This document shows, one piece after another, positions 23,947-33,060 of a DNA stretch of 64,000 bases. The DNA comes from Treponema sp. (lineage in GTDB: Bacteria > Spirochaetota > Spirochaetia > Treponematales > Treponemataceae), in the NCBI GenBank assembly GCA_016290995.1, contig JAEEVR010000001.1, positions 36,282-100,281 of the forward strand. Direction: 5' to 3'. Positions within the stretch are counted from its first letter, which is position 1. Each line of letters starts with the position of its first letter. Below the pieces are notes generated by a model. That model saw only the letters and a program-made list of their open reading frames with translations, was not told the DNA's origin and did not search any database. Both the position numbers and the translations under genes were made by a program.

Positions 23947-26900
23947 TTATTCCACAAAATATGTTTTCATCAAGCCTTTGCCCTTGACCTCTACGTCTTC
24001 GCTAGAGGCGTAGTAGACAGCGGCTTGGGTTTGATCGTGGGTGGCTGCGGAAACGTGGATTGCCATCGGCTTTCCGGTGCTTTCCATTCGGCTGGCCACG
24101 TTCACTGTGTCTCCCCAAATGTCGTAGATGAACTTTGACTTTCCGATTACGCCGGCCACCAAGTTGCCTGTGTTGATTCCCAGGCGGATTTGAACTTGAA
24201 CCGGAGACGTCGCGTTAAACTCAACGACATCCTTAATCAAGCCCTGCGCGAATTTCACCATCTTAAGCGCTCCTCCGTTGTCGGCTTCTTCGGTAAGGCC
24301 TGTGGCGGCCATGTAGGCGTCGCCAATCGTCTTGATTTTTTCTATGCCCTCGCGCTTGGCGCGTTCGTCAAACTTTGTGATCATCGCGTTAAGCATGCCT
24401 ACAACTTCGTCGGCGCTCATTCCGCCGCTCATCTTTGTAAAGCCAACGATGTCGGTGAACAAAACAGTGGCGTTGGGGAATTTTTTAGCTATCGTTCTGT
24501 CGGGGTGCTCGGTCAGTTCGGCCGCCACTTCCTTGGGAAGAATGTTCAGCAAAAGGTTTTCGGCCTTTTCGTTGGCGATTTTTAGGTCGCGGGTGCGCTC
24601 GGCGACTTCTTTTTCCAGCGTGACTTGGTAGCGCTTCATCGCGCGCCACTTTAGCCAAATCACAAGCGCCACGATTCCAACGATTATAAGGCCTATCACG
24701 ACCCAGAACCACGTCAGCTGCCAAATGTAGGGCTGCTTTACGATGATTATCGGATCGGACGGCTCGCTCTTTATTTCGTCGCCGTTCTGGCTTTGCACTG
24801 TAAAGGCGTATGTGCCAGGCTTTAAGTTTGTGTACGAAGCCGTTCTTAGCGCTGACCATTCGGTGTAGTCTTTTTCAAATCCGTTCAGCTTGTAGCGGAA
24901 TTTAATCTGCTCCGACGAGATAAAGCTAAGGCCGGTAAACTTTACGCTAAAGCGCTTTGTTGACGGAGCCAAGACGATTTTTCTGCCGGTGTAGTCAAAG
25001 CTGTTGTTGTCAATCGAATACTCTTGGATTTCAACCTTGGGAGCGATCATGTTCTTTCCGCTCTTTACCGGATCGTAAATGGCAAAGCCGTCAATCAAGG
25101 TGAACCAAAGGCGGCCGGCGGAGTCTTTCATTGAGAACGATGTTGCCGTGACGCCGCCCGTTACAAGTCCGTCGGAGGCGCTGTAGCTTGTCGTGTTAAG
25201 CCTTTCTTTATTGCCGGCGCCGACTTCGTCCAGCTCGGCTAGGGGAACGGAAATGATTCCGCGGTTGCTGGTCATCCAAGCCGTTTGCGTGTAGTCGGCC
25301 AAAATCTGGAAAACGCCGTCGGTCATAAGGCCGCTTGCGGAATTTAAATTTTGGAAAGAGTCGCCGGCTTCTATGTATTTTGAAATTCCAGTTCCTGTCG
25401 TAATCCAAAATTCGTCGTCGCTAAGCTCGGTAAACTTAAAGATTACGTTTCCCGACAAGCCGGTCTCGGTGCTGTAGTGGCGAACGATTTGCCTGTCTTC
25501 CAAAACGTAAACGCCGCCGCCGTCCGTTCCAATCCACACGCGGCCTTTTTTGTCTTCGTAAATCGCCATGATAAATTCATTGGCCAAGCCGTTTTCGCGC
25601 GTGATGTTGCTTATCTGTCCTGTGGCGCTGTCAACGATGCTAAGGCCTTGCGTCGTTCCGATGTAGTAGTCGCCGTTGGAAAGTTTTACGTAGACTCGGC
25701 ACTTGTAGCCGGCCAATCCGTCCCTTTCTGTTAGGTTGAAAATTCTTCCGTCCGGCATGACTCGGATCGCGCTAAGCTTTGAGTAGCAAGAAATCAAAAG
25801 CTCGCCGTCTTCCGTCACGCGCGCTTCTCGGATTCTGTTTCCCTTGCATTTTCTTGTGATTTCGTTTTCTACAAATTTGTTGTCCTTGTAGCAGTAAACG
25901 CCGTCGTCCGCTCCCAGCCAAACAACGCCGCGGCCCTTGTCTTCGCAAATCGCGTTTACGGCGATGGGCATTGAAATCGTCCGGAATTTTCCTTGGCTCA
26001 TTTTTTCGATGCCGCCGCGGTTGTAGGCAAGCCAAATGTTTCCCTCGCGGTCCTGCATGATTTTGTTTATGTAATCGTCGGCGACTCCGTTGCGCTTGTC
26101 GTAGTAAGTGTACATGCCGTTGTGGATAATCGTTATTCCGCTGTCGCCGGCAAACCAGTAGTCGCCGTTGTCGTCCTGGATCGCGCTGTTGACTACCGTT
26201 CCGTTTGTGTGGTCGTGGCCGATGTCAAAAAGCGTTTCTTCTGTGTCTTTGATTCTTATCGCGTAGTGGGGAGCGACGCCAAACCAAAAGGCGCCGGCTT
26301 TGTCTTGGGTCACTTCGTTTACGGCCGGATTCTTGATTTTTGTTATGCCGTAAAAGCGTTCGATTTTTTTGTTGGAATAAACAAAAAGGTCGCCGGCCAC
26401 TGCGGTGGAAATCCAAACGCGGCCCGCGGTGTCGCAATACAATTTTGACACTTGAATCGTCGTTTGGCCCAGCTCCTCCAAGCCGTCCGGAATCACGATT
26501 TTTCCGTCGGGCGTCATGTAGCAAAGGCCAGACGCCGTTCCCAGCCAAATGTTTTTTTCGTGGTCTTCGCAAATCGCGCGGATTGAGTTGTGGGGAAGGC
26601 CGCTGTCCTCTACCGTGTACTTGAGGATTTGGCCGTCGGTTTTTATGCAAGAAACGCCCTCGTCGTTGTGGCCGATCCAAATGTTGCCGCTTGCGTCCTG
26701 GTAGATTGAGCGGACGGCGGTAAAGTCGTATTTTTTGTCGTAGTTGCGGTTAAAGGTGACAAACTCCACTCCGTCAAAGCGGACAAGGCCGTCGTAGGTT
26801 CCGATGTAAATGTAGCCCTTTTTGTCCTGCATTATGTCGGTGATTGTCATGCCCGGAAGTCCGTCCGCTGTGGTGAACTTTCGGCGGACAAAGTCGTTCA

Positions 26901-26994
26901 AAAAGGCTTGGTCAACGTTTCCATTCGCGGCGGATTGTGCGAATGCCGCTCCAACAATCAAGGTCAAAACAAGAGCAAAAATGGTCTTTTTCAT
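23947..26994 (-). CDS. Beta-propeller sensor / Y_Y_Y / class III nucleotide cyclase
   Basis: 1015 residues. Signal peptide 1-19 (ending AFAQ). Residues 30-620 hold about a dozen two-component-regulator-propeller repeats (for example ITDIMQDKKGYIYIGTYDGL and MAIYEDKKGRVWIGTDGGG). A Y_Y_Y domain follows (about 690-755), then a membrane helix (about 765-787), a coiled coil and a class III cyclase domain (about 830-1010). Cyclase residues: metal Asp in FTDIVGFT and GDAYMA, Lys in EKIKTIGDAY, Asp in IYDIWGDTVNVASRM (adenine-type selection), and Asn/Arg in NVASRM. It should make cAMP in response to an extracytoplasmic ligand, perhaps a glycan. Such propellers usually end in histidine kinases. Confidence 0.9.
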   Translation of the reverse strand: MKKTIFALVLTLIVGAAFAQSAANGNVDQAFLNDFVRRKFTTADGLPGMTITDIMQDKKGYIYIGTYDGLVRFDGVEFVTFNRNYDKKYDFTAVRSIYQDASGNIWIGHNDEGVSCIKTDGQILKYTVEDSGLPHNSIRAICEDHEKNIWLGTASGLCYMTPDGKIVIPDGLEELGQTTIQVSKLYCDTAGRVWISTAVAGDLFVYSNKKIERFYGITKIKNPAVNEVTQDKAGAFWFGVAPHYAIRIKDTEETLFDIGHDHTNGTVVNSAIQDDNGDYWFAGDSGITIIHNGMYTYYDKRNGVADDYINKIMQDREGNIWLAYNRGGIEKMSQGKFRTISMPIAVNAICEDKGRGVVWLGADDGVYCYKDNKFVENEITRKCKGNRIREARVTEDGELLISCYSKLSAIRVMPDGRIFNLTERDGLAGYKCRVYVKLSNGDYYIGTTQGLSIVDSATGQISNITRENGLANEFIMAIYEDKKGRVWIGTDGGGVYVLEDRQIVRHYSTETGLSGNVIFKFTELSDDEFWITTGTGISKYIEAGDSFQNLNSASGLMTDGVFQILADYTQTAWMTSNRGIISVPLAELDEVGAGNKERLNTTSYSASDGLVTGGVTATSFSMKDSAGRLWFTLIDGFAIYDPVKSGKNMIAPKVEIQEYSIDNNSFDYTGRKIVLAPSTKRFSVKFTGLSFISSEQIKFRYKLNGFEKDYTEWSALRTASYTNLKPGTYAFTVQSQNGDEIKSEPSDPIIIVKQPYIWQLTWFWVVIGLIIVGIVALVIWLKWRAMKRYQVTLEKEVAERTRDLKIANEKAENLLLNILPKEVAAELTEHPDRTIAKKFPNATVLFTDIVGFTKMSGGMSADEVVGMLNAMITKFDERAKREGIEKIKTIGDAYMAATGLTEEADNGGALKMVKFAQGLIKDVVEFNATSPVQVQIRLGINTGNLVAGVIGKSKFIYDIWGDTVNVASRMESTGKPMAIHVSAATHDQTQAAVYYASSEDVEVKGKGLMKTYFVE

Positions 26995-27002
26995 AGTATT
27001 CT

Positions 27003-27074
27003 ATTGTATATCAAACCCTTCCAATTATCAATTCCTAAGCCACTCTTGAATAAAATGCATAAAAACTGTAAAAT
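27003..27074. promoter_or_regulatory. Divergent promoters for the cyclase and citrate synthase
   Basis: Minus: TTGATA (27026-27031), 17 nt, TACAAT (27003-27008), 8 nt to the cyclase ATG. Plus: TTGAAT (27046-27051), 17 nt, TAAAAT (27069-27074), then a short leader with GAGGAGA before the citrate synthase ATG at 27105. Confidence 0.72.
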
Positions 27075-27104
27075 TATGCAGTTTAAAATGACGAGGAGAA
27101 TGCT

Positions 27105-28466
27105 ATGAAAAACCTTTCAGACAAAGCGCTGATTAAACAGCTGACAGTCCTTGCCCAAAAGAATGACCCAATCAATCCCAAACTTTACGAAAAATTCGAC
27201 GTTAAGCGCGGCCTTCGCAACGCCAACGGAACCGGCGTCCTTGTAGGCCTTACCACAATCGGAGACGTTGTCGGATACGAGCTTGACGAAAACAAAAACA
27301 AGATTCCGATTCCCGGCCGCCTTATGTACCGCGGCTACAATGTCGCCGACTTGGTTCACGACATAGAAAAGCGCGACGAATTTGGCTACGAGCAAGCCGC
27401 GTACCTTTTGCTTTTTGGAGCGCTTCCGACAAGAAAGCAGCTGGAAACTTTTACCGAATACTTGGGAAGTCGCCGCGTCCTTCCCGAAAACTTTACCGAA
27501 GACATGATCATGAAGGCGCCGTCCAACGACATTATGAACAAAATGGCGCGCGGCGTTTTGGCCAGCTACTCTTACGATCCCAATCCGGAAGACCGCTCCG
27601 TCGGAAACATCATGCGCCAGTGCATCGACTTGGTCGCGCGCTTTTCAACCTTGGCCGCTTACGCCTACCAAGCCAAGCGCCGCTTTTACGACGACAAGAG
27701 CATGTACATCCACAACCCGCTGCCAAACCTTTCGACAGCCGAAAACTTTTTGCGCTTGATTCGCGCCGACAAAAAATACACTCCGCTTGAGGCGCAGATT
27801 TTGGACCTTGCCTTGATTTTGCACGCCGAGCACGGCGGCGGAAACAACTCGTCTTTGACAGTCCACGTAATTTCTTCGGCGGACACCGACACTTATTCCG
27901 CCATCGCCGCGGCCGTCGGCTCGCTCAAGGGCTTTAGGCACGGCGGCGCCAACATTCGCGTAATGGAAATGATGGACGACATCGAGGCCCACGTAAAGGA
28001 CTGGGCCGACGACGACGAGATCGAAGCCTACCTTAAAAAGATCGCCATAAAGCAGGCCTTTGACAAGACCGGCTTGATTTACGGAATCGGCCACGCCGTT
28101 TACACGCTGAACGATCCCCGCGCCGTTTTGCTCAACGAGCTTGCCGAAAAGCTTGCCCGCGAAAAGAGCCGCCTAAAGGAATTCCGCCTTTATAAAAAAA
28201 TTGAAAAGCTGGCTCCAAAAGTTTTGTACGAATTGCATGGCAAAAAGAAAATTCTTTGCGCCAATGTCGACTTCTTTTCGGGCTTTGTTTATTCAATGCT
28301 GGACATTCCGCGCGAGCTTTACACTCCGCTCTTTGCCATTTCGCGCATCGCCGGTTGGGGAGCGCACCGCATTGAGGAAGTCGTCGCCGGCGGCCGCATC
28401 TATCGTCCCGCTTACAAGAACGTTTGCGCCGAGCGCCAATACATTCCGCTGGACAAAAGAAAGTGA
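27105..28466 (+). CDS. Citrate synthase
   Basis: 453 residues. Condenses oxaloacetate and acetyl-CoA. Catalytic features: ALILHAEHGGGNNSS (first His, about 245), IGHAVYTLNDPRA (second His, about 328), and the Asp region in the small domain (CANVDFFSGFVYSMLDIP, about 385). An N-terminal extension before the RGYNVADLV segment makes it longer than the 430-residue E. coli type; it resembles the long citrate synthases of some anaerobes. The ATG follows GAGGAG. It overlaps the next gene by 4 nt (GTGA). It probably feeds glutamate synthesis, since no other TCA genes are nearby. Confidence 0.9.
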   Translation: MKNLSDKALIKQLTVLAQKNDPINPKLYEKFDVKRGLRNANGTGVLVGLTTIGDVVGYELDENKNKIPIPGRLMYRGYNVADLVHDIEKRDEFGYEQAAYLLLFGALPTRKQLETFTEYLGSRRVLPENFTEDMIMKAPSNDIMNKMARGVLASYSYDPNPEDRSVGNIMRQCIDLVARFSTLAAYAYQAKRRFYDDKSMYIHNPLPNLSTAENFLRLIRADKKYTPLEAQILDLALILHAEHGGGNNSSLTVHVISSADTDTYSAIAAAVGSLKGFRHGGANIRVMEMMDDIEAHVKDWADDDEIEAYLKKIAIKQAFDKTGLIYGIGHAVYTLNDPRAVLLNELAEKLAREKSRLKEFRLYKKIEKLAPKVLYELHGKKKILCANVDFFSGFVYSMLDIPRELYTPLFAISRIAGWGAHRIEEVVAGGRIYRPAYKNVCAERQYIPLDKRK

Positions 28467-29203
28467 CCGAGCGGCTTGAAAAAATTCTTTCGCACGCCGG
28501 CTTTGGCACGCGAAAGGACGCCAGGAAAATTCTTCACAAGGGCTTGGTTACGGTCAACGGAACTGTCGTTCGCGCGGCGGACTTTAAGGTTGACATGGAA
28601 AGCGACCAAGTCGCGGTTGACGGCGAGCTTCTTAGCAACGAGCGCGACCTTTACCTTATGATGAACAAGCCGGCCGACTACGTTTGCGCCAACAAGGACG
28701 GCCTTCACGAAACTGTTTTTTCTTTGCTTGAAGATTCCTACAGGACGCCTTACTTTGAAAGCCACTTGCACTTGGTGGGCCGCCTTGACATCGACACCGA
28801 AGGCCTTTTGCTTTTTACAACCGACGGCGACCTTACCCACAAGCTTATCAGCCCAAAAACGCTTTGCGCAAAAAAATATTTTGTCCGCCTGCAAAAGCCG
28901 ATTGCCGCGGAGGAACGTTCCGCCATCGAACAAAAATTGCAAGACGGCCTTGACGTTCCGCCGGAAGACAACGAAAAAGAGTTTAAGGCGCTCCCCGCGA
29001 AAATCGAATGGACCGACAAGGCCGACGAGGTTTTCCTTATCATCAACGAAGGGAAGTACCACCAAGTAAAGCGAATGTTCTTGGCCTTGGACAATTTTGT
29101 GGCATACTTAAAGCGCGTCAAAATCGGCGGCCTTGCTCTTGACCCAAGCCTTGATTTAGGCGAATATAGAAAACTGACTGCGGAGGAATTAGAATTATTA
29201 TGA
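28463..29203 (+). CDS. RsuA-family 16S/23S rRNA pseudouridine synthase
   Basis: 246 residues, GTG start overlapping the citrate synthase stop. S4 RNA-binding domain at 1-50 ([30 protein letters not shown]), then the pseudouridine synthase catalytic part with [20 protein letters not shown] (catalytic Asp in RLD, about residue 108) and YHQVKRMF. This is RsuA/RluB/E/F-like; which rRNA position it modifies cannot be told from sequence alone. Its stop overlaps the start of the fhs gene, so three unrelated housekeeping genes form one coupled transcript. Confidence 0.9.
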   Translation: MTERLEKILSHAGFGTRKDARKILHKGLVTVNGTVVRAADFKVDMESDQVAVDGELLSNERDLYLMMNKPADYVCANKDGLHETVFSLLEDSYRTPYFESHLHLVGRLDIDTEGLLLFTTDGDLTHKLISPKTLCAKKYFVRLQKPIAAEERSAIEQKLQDGLDVPPEDNEKEFKALPAKIEWTDKADEVFLIINEGKYHQVKRMFLALDNFVAYLKRVKIGGLALDPSLDLGEYRKLTAEELELL

Positions 29204-30882
29204 CAGACATTGAAATCGCTCAGGCGAACGTGATGGCCCCGATTGACCAGGTGGCCCAAAAAATTGGAATCGCAAAAGAAGACCTTGACCTTTACGGATC
29301 GTTCAAGGCAAAGCTTAGCCTTAAAAAACTGCGCGAATTGCAGGCAAAAGCCGCCGACAAATCAAAGCGCGGAAAACTTATTTTGGTGACCGCAATCACT
29401 CCGACGCCCGCAGGCGAAGGAAAGTCTACCGTTAGCGTCGGCTTGGGCGACGGACTTACAAAAATCGGAAAGAAGGCCGTCATCGCTTTGCGCGAGCCTT
29501 CGCTTGGCCCCTGCTTTGGCGTAAAGGGCGGAGCGTGCGGCGGCGGCTACGCTCAAGTCGTTCCGATGGAAGACATCAACTTGCACTTTACCGGCGACAT
29601 TCACGCGATCAGCATCGCCAACAACTTGATCGCCGCCTTGATCGACAACCACATCCAGCAAGGAAACGAGCTTGGCCTTGACCCCCGTTCCATCACATGG
29701 AAGCGCTGCGTGGACCTCAACGACCGCCAGCTTCGCAACATCGTTGACGGACTTGGAAAGCGCGTGGACGGAATGCCGCGCGAAGACCACTTTCAAATTT
29801 CTGTCGCGTCGGAAATCATGGCGATTGTCTGCCTTTCAAAAAGCATTTCGGAACTTAAGGAAAGAATCGCAAACATCACTATCGGCCAAACATTCGGAAA
29901 GCGTCCTGTGAAATTTGGCGAGCTTAAATGCCAGGGCGCCGTGGCCTCGCTCCTTAAGGACGCGATTCGCCCCAACTTGGTCCAAACTTTGGAAAAGACT
30001 CCGGCCTTCATTCACGGCGGCCCCTTTGCCAACATCGCGCACGGCTGCAACTCGGTAAACGCAACTCTTTGCGCTCTTGCCTCCGGCGATTACGTCGTAA
30101 CAGAAGCGGGCTTTGCCGCCGACTTGGGCGCCGAAAAATTCATGGACATCAAGTGCCGCGCCGCGGGAATCTCTCCCGACGCGATTGTAATCGTGGCCAC
30201 CGTCCGCGCCCTTAAGATGCACGGCGGCGTAGACAAAAAAGAATTAAAGACTCCCAACGTTGACGCTCTCAAGAAGGGCTTTGAAAACCTTAAGGTTCAC
30301 TTGGAAAACCTTGCCAAGTTTGGCGTTCCGGTCGTTGTGGCCGTAAACAAATTCATCACCGACACTGACCAAGAAATCCAGGCATTGCAAGACTTGTGCG
30401 CGGCCAACGGTTCAAAAGCCGTTTTGTGCGAGGCTTGGGAAAAGGGCGGAGAAGGCGCGGCGGAACTTGCAAAGGCCGTTGTCGCGACAATCGACGAAGG
30501 CAAGGCCAACTTCCATCACTTGTATGAAAGCGACTTGCCGCTTGCCGAAAAAATCAAAAAGCTTGGCCACGAGATTTACCGCGCCAAGCATGTTGACTTT
30601 GAAGGAAGCTCTTTGAAAAAACTGCAAGAGTTCGAGGCGGCGGGCTATGGGAATTTCCCGGTATGCGTCGCCAAGACGCAAAACTCAATCAGCCACGACC
30701 CCAAGATGATCGGCGCGCCCAGCGATTATGTTTTCCCGATTCGCGACGTTCAGCTTTACAGCGGAGCGGGCTTTGTCGTGGCGCTTGCCGGCGACATCAT
30801 GACGATGCCGGGCTTGCCCAAAGCGCCCGCCGCGCTTAACATCGACATCGACGACGACGGAAAAATTACAGGGCTTTTTTAA
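29200..30882 (+). CDS. fhs: Formate--tetrahydrofolate ligase
   Basis: 560 residues, the normal size. Makes 10-formyl-THF from formate, THF and ATP for purine and fMet synthesis, or in acetogens for the Wood-Ljungdahl methyl branch. P loop [20 protein letters not shown] (about 67-86); [22 protein letters not shown] and [15 protein letters not shown] are family-specific. It overlaps the rsuA-like gene by 4 nt and the convergent thrH-like gene by 17 nt at their 3' ends. No other Wood-Ljungdahl genes are visible here, so acetogenesis cannot be argued from this window. Confidence 0.96.
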   Translation: MTDIEIAQANVMAPIDQVAQKIGIAKEDLDLYGSFKAKLSLKKLRELQAKAADKSKRGKLILVTAITPTPAGEGKSTVSVGLGDGLTKIGKKAVIALREPSLGPCFGVKGGACGGGYAQVVPMEDINLHFTGDIHAISIANNLIAALIDNHIQQGNELGLDPRSITWKRCVDLNDRQLRNIVDGLGKRVDGMPREDHFQISVASEIMAIVCLSKSISELKERIANITIGQTFGKRPVKFGELKCQGAVASLLKDAIRPNLVQTLEKTPAFIHGGPFANIAHGCNSVNATLCALASGDYVVTEAGFAADLGAEKFMDIKCRAAGISPDAIVIVATVRALKMHGGVDKKELKTPNVDALKKGFENLKVHLENLAKFGVPVVVAVNKFITDTDQEIQALQDLCAANGSKAVLCEAWEKGGEGAAELAKAVVATIDEGKANFHHLYESDLPLAEKIKKLGHEIYRAKHVDFEGSSLKKLQEFEAAGYGNFPVCVAKTQNSISHDPKMIGAPSDYVFPIRDVQLYSGAGFVVALAGDIMTMPGLPKAPAALNIDIDDDGKITGLF

Positions 30883-31465
30883 TCGCAGCTAAGAGGTCGG
30901 CGTATTCTTCAAAGGCGGGGTACTGCGGGTAGTCCTTTTTGATTTGCTCGGTGGAGCGGAACAAAAAGCCCGCCTTGCTGGCCTGAATCATTCCAAGGTC
31001 GTTGAAGGAGTCGCCCGACGCGATTGTGTCGTAGCCGATAGACTGCAAGGCCTTGACGGTCGTCAGCTTGGACTTTTCGCAGCGCATTTTGTAGCCGGTG
31101 ATCTTCCCGTCCGGCGCGACAACAAGCTCGTTGCAAAAAATCGTCGGCATTCCAAGTTTCTTCATAAGGGGAGCGGCAAACTGGCTAAAGGTGTCGCTCA
31201 AAATTATCGTTTGGCAAACGCTCCTAAGCTCGTCCAAGAATTCCTTCGCTCCGGGGAGCGGGTCGATCGTCGCGATGACGTCCTGGATTTCCTTTAGGCC
31301 AAGGCCCTTCTTTTCCAAAATGTCAAGGCGGAATTTCATCAATTTGTCGTAGTCGGGCTCGTCGCGCGTCGTGCGCTTAAGCTCAGGAATTCCCGTCGCT
31401 TCCGAAAACGCTATCCAAATCTCGGGGACCAAAACCCCTTCCAAATCAAGGCATGTAATTGTCAT
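30866..31465 (-). CDS. ThrH-like phosphoserine phosphatase / homoserine phosphotransferase
   Basis: 199 residues of the HAD superfamily. [11 protein letters not shown] (residues 7-17; nucleophile Asp, with Glu-Gly in place of DxDGT, as in ThrH), [13 protein letters not shown] (motif II) and [11 protein letters not shown] (motif IV, metal Asp). The DLEGVL form is characteristic of ThrH, described in Pseudomonas as moving phosphate from phosphoserine to homoserine. Transcribed alone and without a leader: TATTAT ends 8 nt before the ATG. The last 17 nt overlap fhs on the other strand. Confidence 0.85.
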   Translation of the reverse strand: MTITCLDLEGVLVPEIWIAFSEATGIPELKRTTRDEPDYDKLMKFRLDILEKKGLGLKEIQDVIATIDPLPGAKEFLDELRSVCQTIILSDTFSQFAAPLMKKLGMPTIFCNELVVAPDGKITGYKMRCEKSKLTTVKALQSIGYDTIASGDSFNDLGMIQASKAGFLFRSTEQIKKDYPQYPAFEEYADLLAAIKKAL

Positions 31466-31473
31466 AATGTGGA

Positions 31474-31502
31474 ATAATAGCGCTTTTATGGCGGATTTTC
31501 AA
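31474..31502 (-). promoter_or_regulatory. Promoter giving a near-leaderless thrH-like mRNA
   Basis: TTGAAA (31497-31502), 17-nt spacer, TATTAT (31474-31479), 8 nt to the ATG. Sequence repeats begin 12 bp upstream. Confidence 0.68.
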
Positions 31503-31513
31503 GCGCGCTGAAA

Positions 31514-31614
31514 GTCTACTTTTTCATACATATTTTGCGGATGTATGATTTTTCATACAAACTTTTTGACAAATTTTGTTGAATCTGTCGAATTGTGTCT
31601 ACTTTTTTATACAT
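31514..31614. repeat. Pair of 18-bp direct repeats plus inverted repeat upstream of the thrH-like gene
   Basis: GTCTACTTTTTCATACAT (31514-31531) recurs with one change at 31597-31614, 83 bp apart. Between them CATACAT (31525-31531) and ATGTATG (31541-31547) form an inverted repeat, and TTTTTCATACA occurs again at 31549-31559. Possible operator sites for the adjacent promoter; no regulator is known. Confidence 0.5.
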
Positions 31615-31628
31615 TTCGTTTTTTTAAG

Positions 31629-31668
31629 GCGGAACGGGTCAAAAAGATTCGTTCCGCTTTATTTTTTT
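31629..31668 (+). terminator. Rho-independent terminator in an intergenic region
   Basis: GCGGAACG (31629-31636) pairs with CGTTCCGC (31650-31657), then TTTATTTTTTT. No plus-strand gene precedes it. TTGACA (31566-31571), 16 nt, TCGAAT could start a short RNA of about 65 nt ending here. Confidence 0.55.
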
Positions 31669-31747
31669 CTAATTTTTAATTCCTTATAATACAATGAATT
31701 GGGTTAAAATTGTGTGAAAATTTCAAAAGTTGGCGCAATTCTTGCTC

Positions 31748-31943
31748 TATAATTATAAAGGTTTGTCGGCGACGCCCATCGTTGTTCTGTCGCGCGTCTT
31801 TTTTTGGCGGCGCGCTTTTCATTCGGGCGTTTGACACGGCAATCCTTGATTTGGGATATTATCTTTATTTACATATACAAGCGGCATTTGAGAGAGGCTA
31901 TCTTGTTAAGGGGCGACGCGTTTGACGCGTGCCCCTTTTTTTT
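31748..31943 (+). ncRNA. Candidate non-coding RNA, about 185 nt
   Basis: Between a -10 box (TATAAT, 31748-31753; no good -35) and a strong terminator (31910-31943) lies a GC-rich, gene-free stretch. Parts can pair: GACGCCC near 31772 with GGGCGTT near 31825, and CGCGC/GCGCG around a T7 loop near 31800. A second promoter-like TTGACA (31831-31836) lies inside. Size fits 6S RNA, but I could not find a diagnostic 6S bubble, so the class is left open. Confidence 0.33.
31910..31943 (+). terminator. Terminator fused with the next promoter
   Basis: GGGGC/GCCCC and ACGCG/CGCGT arms with one bulged G, loop TTTGA (31921-31925), then eight T (31936-31943). The -35 box TTGACG (31922-31927) of the deacetylase promoter starts in the hairpin loop. 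Confidence 0.75.
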
Positions 31944-31950
31944 GTATAAT
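31922..31950 (+). promoter_or_regulatory. Promoter for the deacetylase-tsaD operon
   Basis: TTGACG (31922-31927), 17-nt spacer, TATAAT (31945-31950), 12 nt to the ATG at 31963. The T-run of the preceding terminator forms part of the spacer. Confidence 0.75.
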
Positions 31951-31962
31951 GGTCGAACGTTT

Positions 31963-33060
31963 ATGCAAAAAAAAGTTCGACGACCGGCAGCAAAAAAATC
32001 CGCTCCTAAAAAACGCAAGGCAAGAAAGGCAAAGGTGGCGCTTGACGGCAAAAAGCTTATGCTTTTGTGCGCGGCGGTTTGTTTTTCTTGCGTTTTGCTT
32101 TTGGCGGTCACGGCCTTTTTGTCCAAGGATGACGGAGGCGACAAAACCGCTCCAAAGCCGGCCGCGGAAAGAATAGAAGAGCGTGTAACGGTTCCCGCTC
32201 CAAAGCCAGCGCCCAAGCCGATAAGAGAGCCGGACGAGACTCCCGCTCCCAAAAATGAAACTGACAAACCCAAGCCCGCGCCAACACCCGCTCCCAAGAC
32301 GGAAGAAAAACCCGAGCCGACTCCAGCGCCGATTGCCGTTCCCACGCCGGAACCGCAAGGCTTTGGATTCGTTCCAGCAAAAAACGGAGCGGTTCTTTGC
32401 GTGGTCTTTGACGACGGCGGACAGAACGTAAGCCAGCTAAAAAAATGCGTCGCGCTTCCGTTCCCTGTGACGGTGGCGGTTTTGCCGCGCCTAGCCCACA
32501 GCGCCGAGTCAGCGCAAATCGTTCGCCAAAGCAAAAACGAAGTGATTTTGCACCAGCCGATGCAGGCGATGAACCTGAACGTAAATCCAGGCGCGGGCGC
32601 GATAAAGCCCGAGATGACGGAGAACGAAGTTTTTGCGACGCTTTCGCAAAACATCGCGGAGATCGCTCCGATTGCCGGAATGAACAACCACGAAGGCTCG
32701 CTCATCACGGAGAACGAGGTTTTGGTTTCGTTCGTTTTGCAAGTCGCGCAAGAAAAAGGAATTTACTTTTTGGACTCGCGTACAAGTTCCGCCACAAAAG
32801 TTCCCAGCGTCGCGATGGAAATGGGAATGGGCTGGTACCAGCGCGACATTTTTTTGGACAACCAAAAGACGCGCCAAAATTATTTGGCCGAATTAAAAAA
32901 AGGCTTGGACATCGCCAACAAAAAAGGCCATGTCATTATGATAGGACACGTTTGGTCGGCGGAATCATTGCCGGCCTTTTTGGAAGAAGCTTATCCTGAG
33001 TTGGCTTTGAAGGGCTACCGATTTGCGACAGTCTCCAAGTCAGGGGGAATGTATAGATGA
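31963..33060 (+). CDS. Divergent polysaccharide deacetylase (YibQ-like), membrane-anchored
   Basis: 365 residues; the ATG at 31963 is chosen because it follows the -10 box, and the longer frame to 31804 would be read through a terminator. A basic N terminus (KKVRRPAAKKSAPKKRKARK), one membrane helix (about 28-46), then a Pro/Lys/Ala/Glu linker with repeated PAPKP units (about 60-130) that could span the periplasm. The C-terminal domain (about 140-360) has VFDDGGQN, PFPVTVAVLPRLAHSAE, MNNHEGSLIT and HVIMIGHVWSAESL, typical of YibQ-type deacetylases acting on envelope polysaccharide. It overlaps tsaD by 4 nt. Confidence 0.87.
   Translation: MQKKVRRPAAKKSAPKKRKARKAKVALDGKKLMLLCAAVCFSCVLLLAVTAFLSKDDGGDKTAPKPAAERIEERVTVPAPKPAPKPIREPDETPAPKNETDKPKPAPTPAPKTEEKPEPTPAPIAVPTPEPQGFGFVPAKNGAVLCVVFDDGGQNVSQLKKCVALPFPVTVAVLPRLAHSAESAQIVRQSKNEVILHQPMQAMNLNVNPGAGAIKPEMTENEVFATLSQNIAEIAPIAGMNNHEGSLITENEVLVSFVLQVAQEKGIYFLDSRTSSATKVPSVAMEMGMGWYQRDIFLDNQKTRQNYLAELKKGLDIANKKGHVIMIGHVWSAESLPAFLEEAYPELALKGYRFATVSKSGGMYR

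Noticed and set aside
29200..30882. Evidence for acetogenesis
   Set aside because: fhs alone is also used for purine and fMet synthesis; no other Wood-Ljungdahl genes are in the window.
31748..31943. Firm call of 6S RNA
   Set aside because: Size and context fit, but I could not identify the diagnostic open-promoter-like bubble, so only a generic ncRNA candidate is listed.
31804..31962. 53-residue N-terminal extension of the deacetylase
   Set aside because: It would be translated across a strong terminator and lies upstream of the promoter whose -10 box is at 31945-31950.
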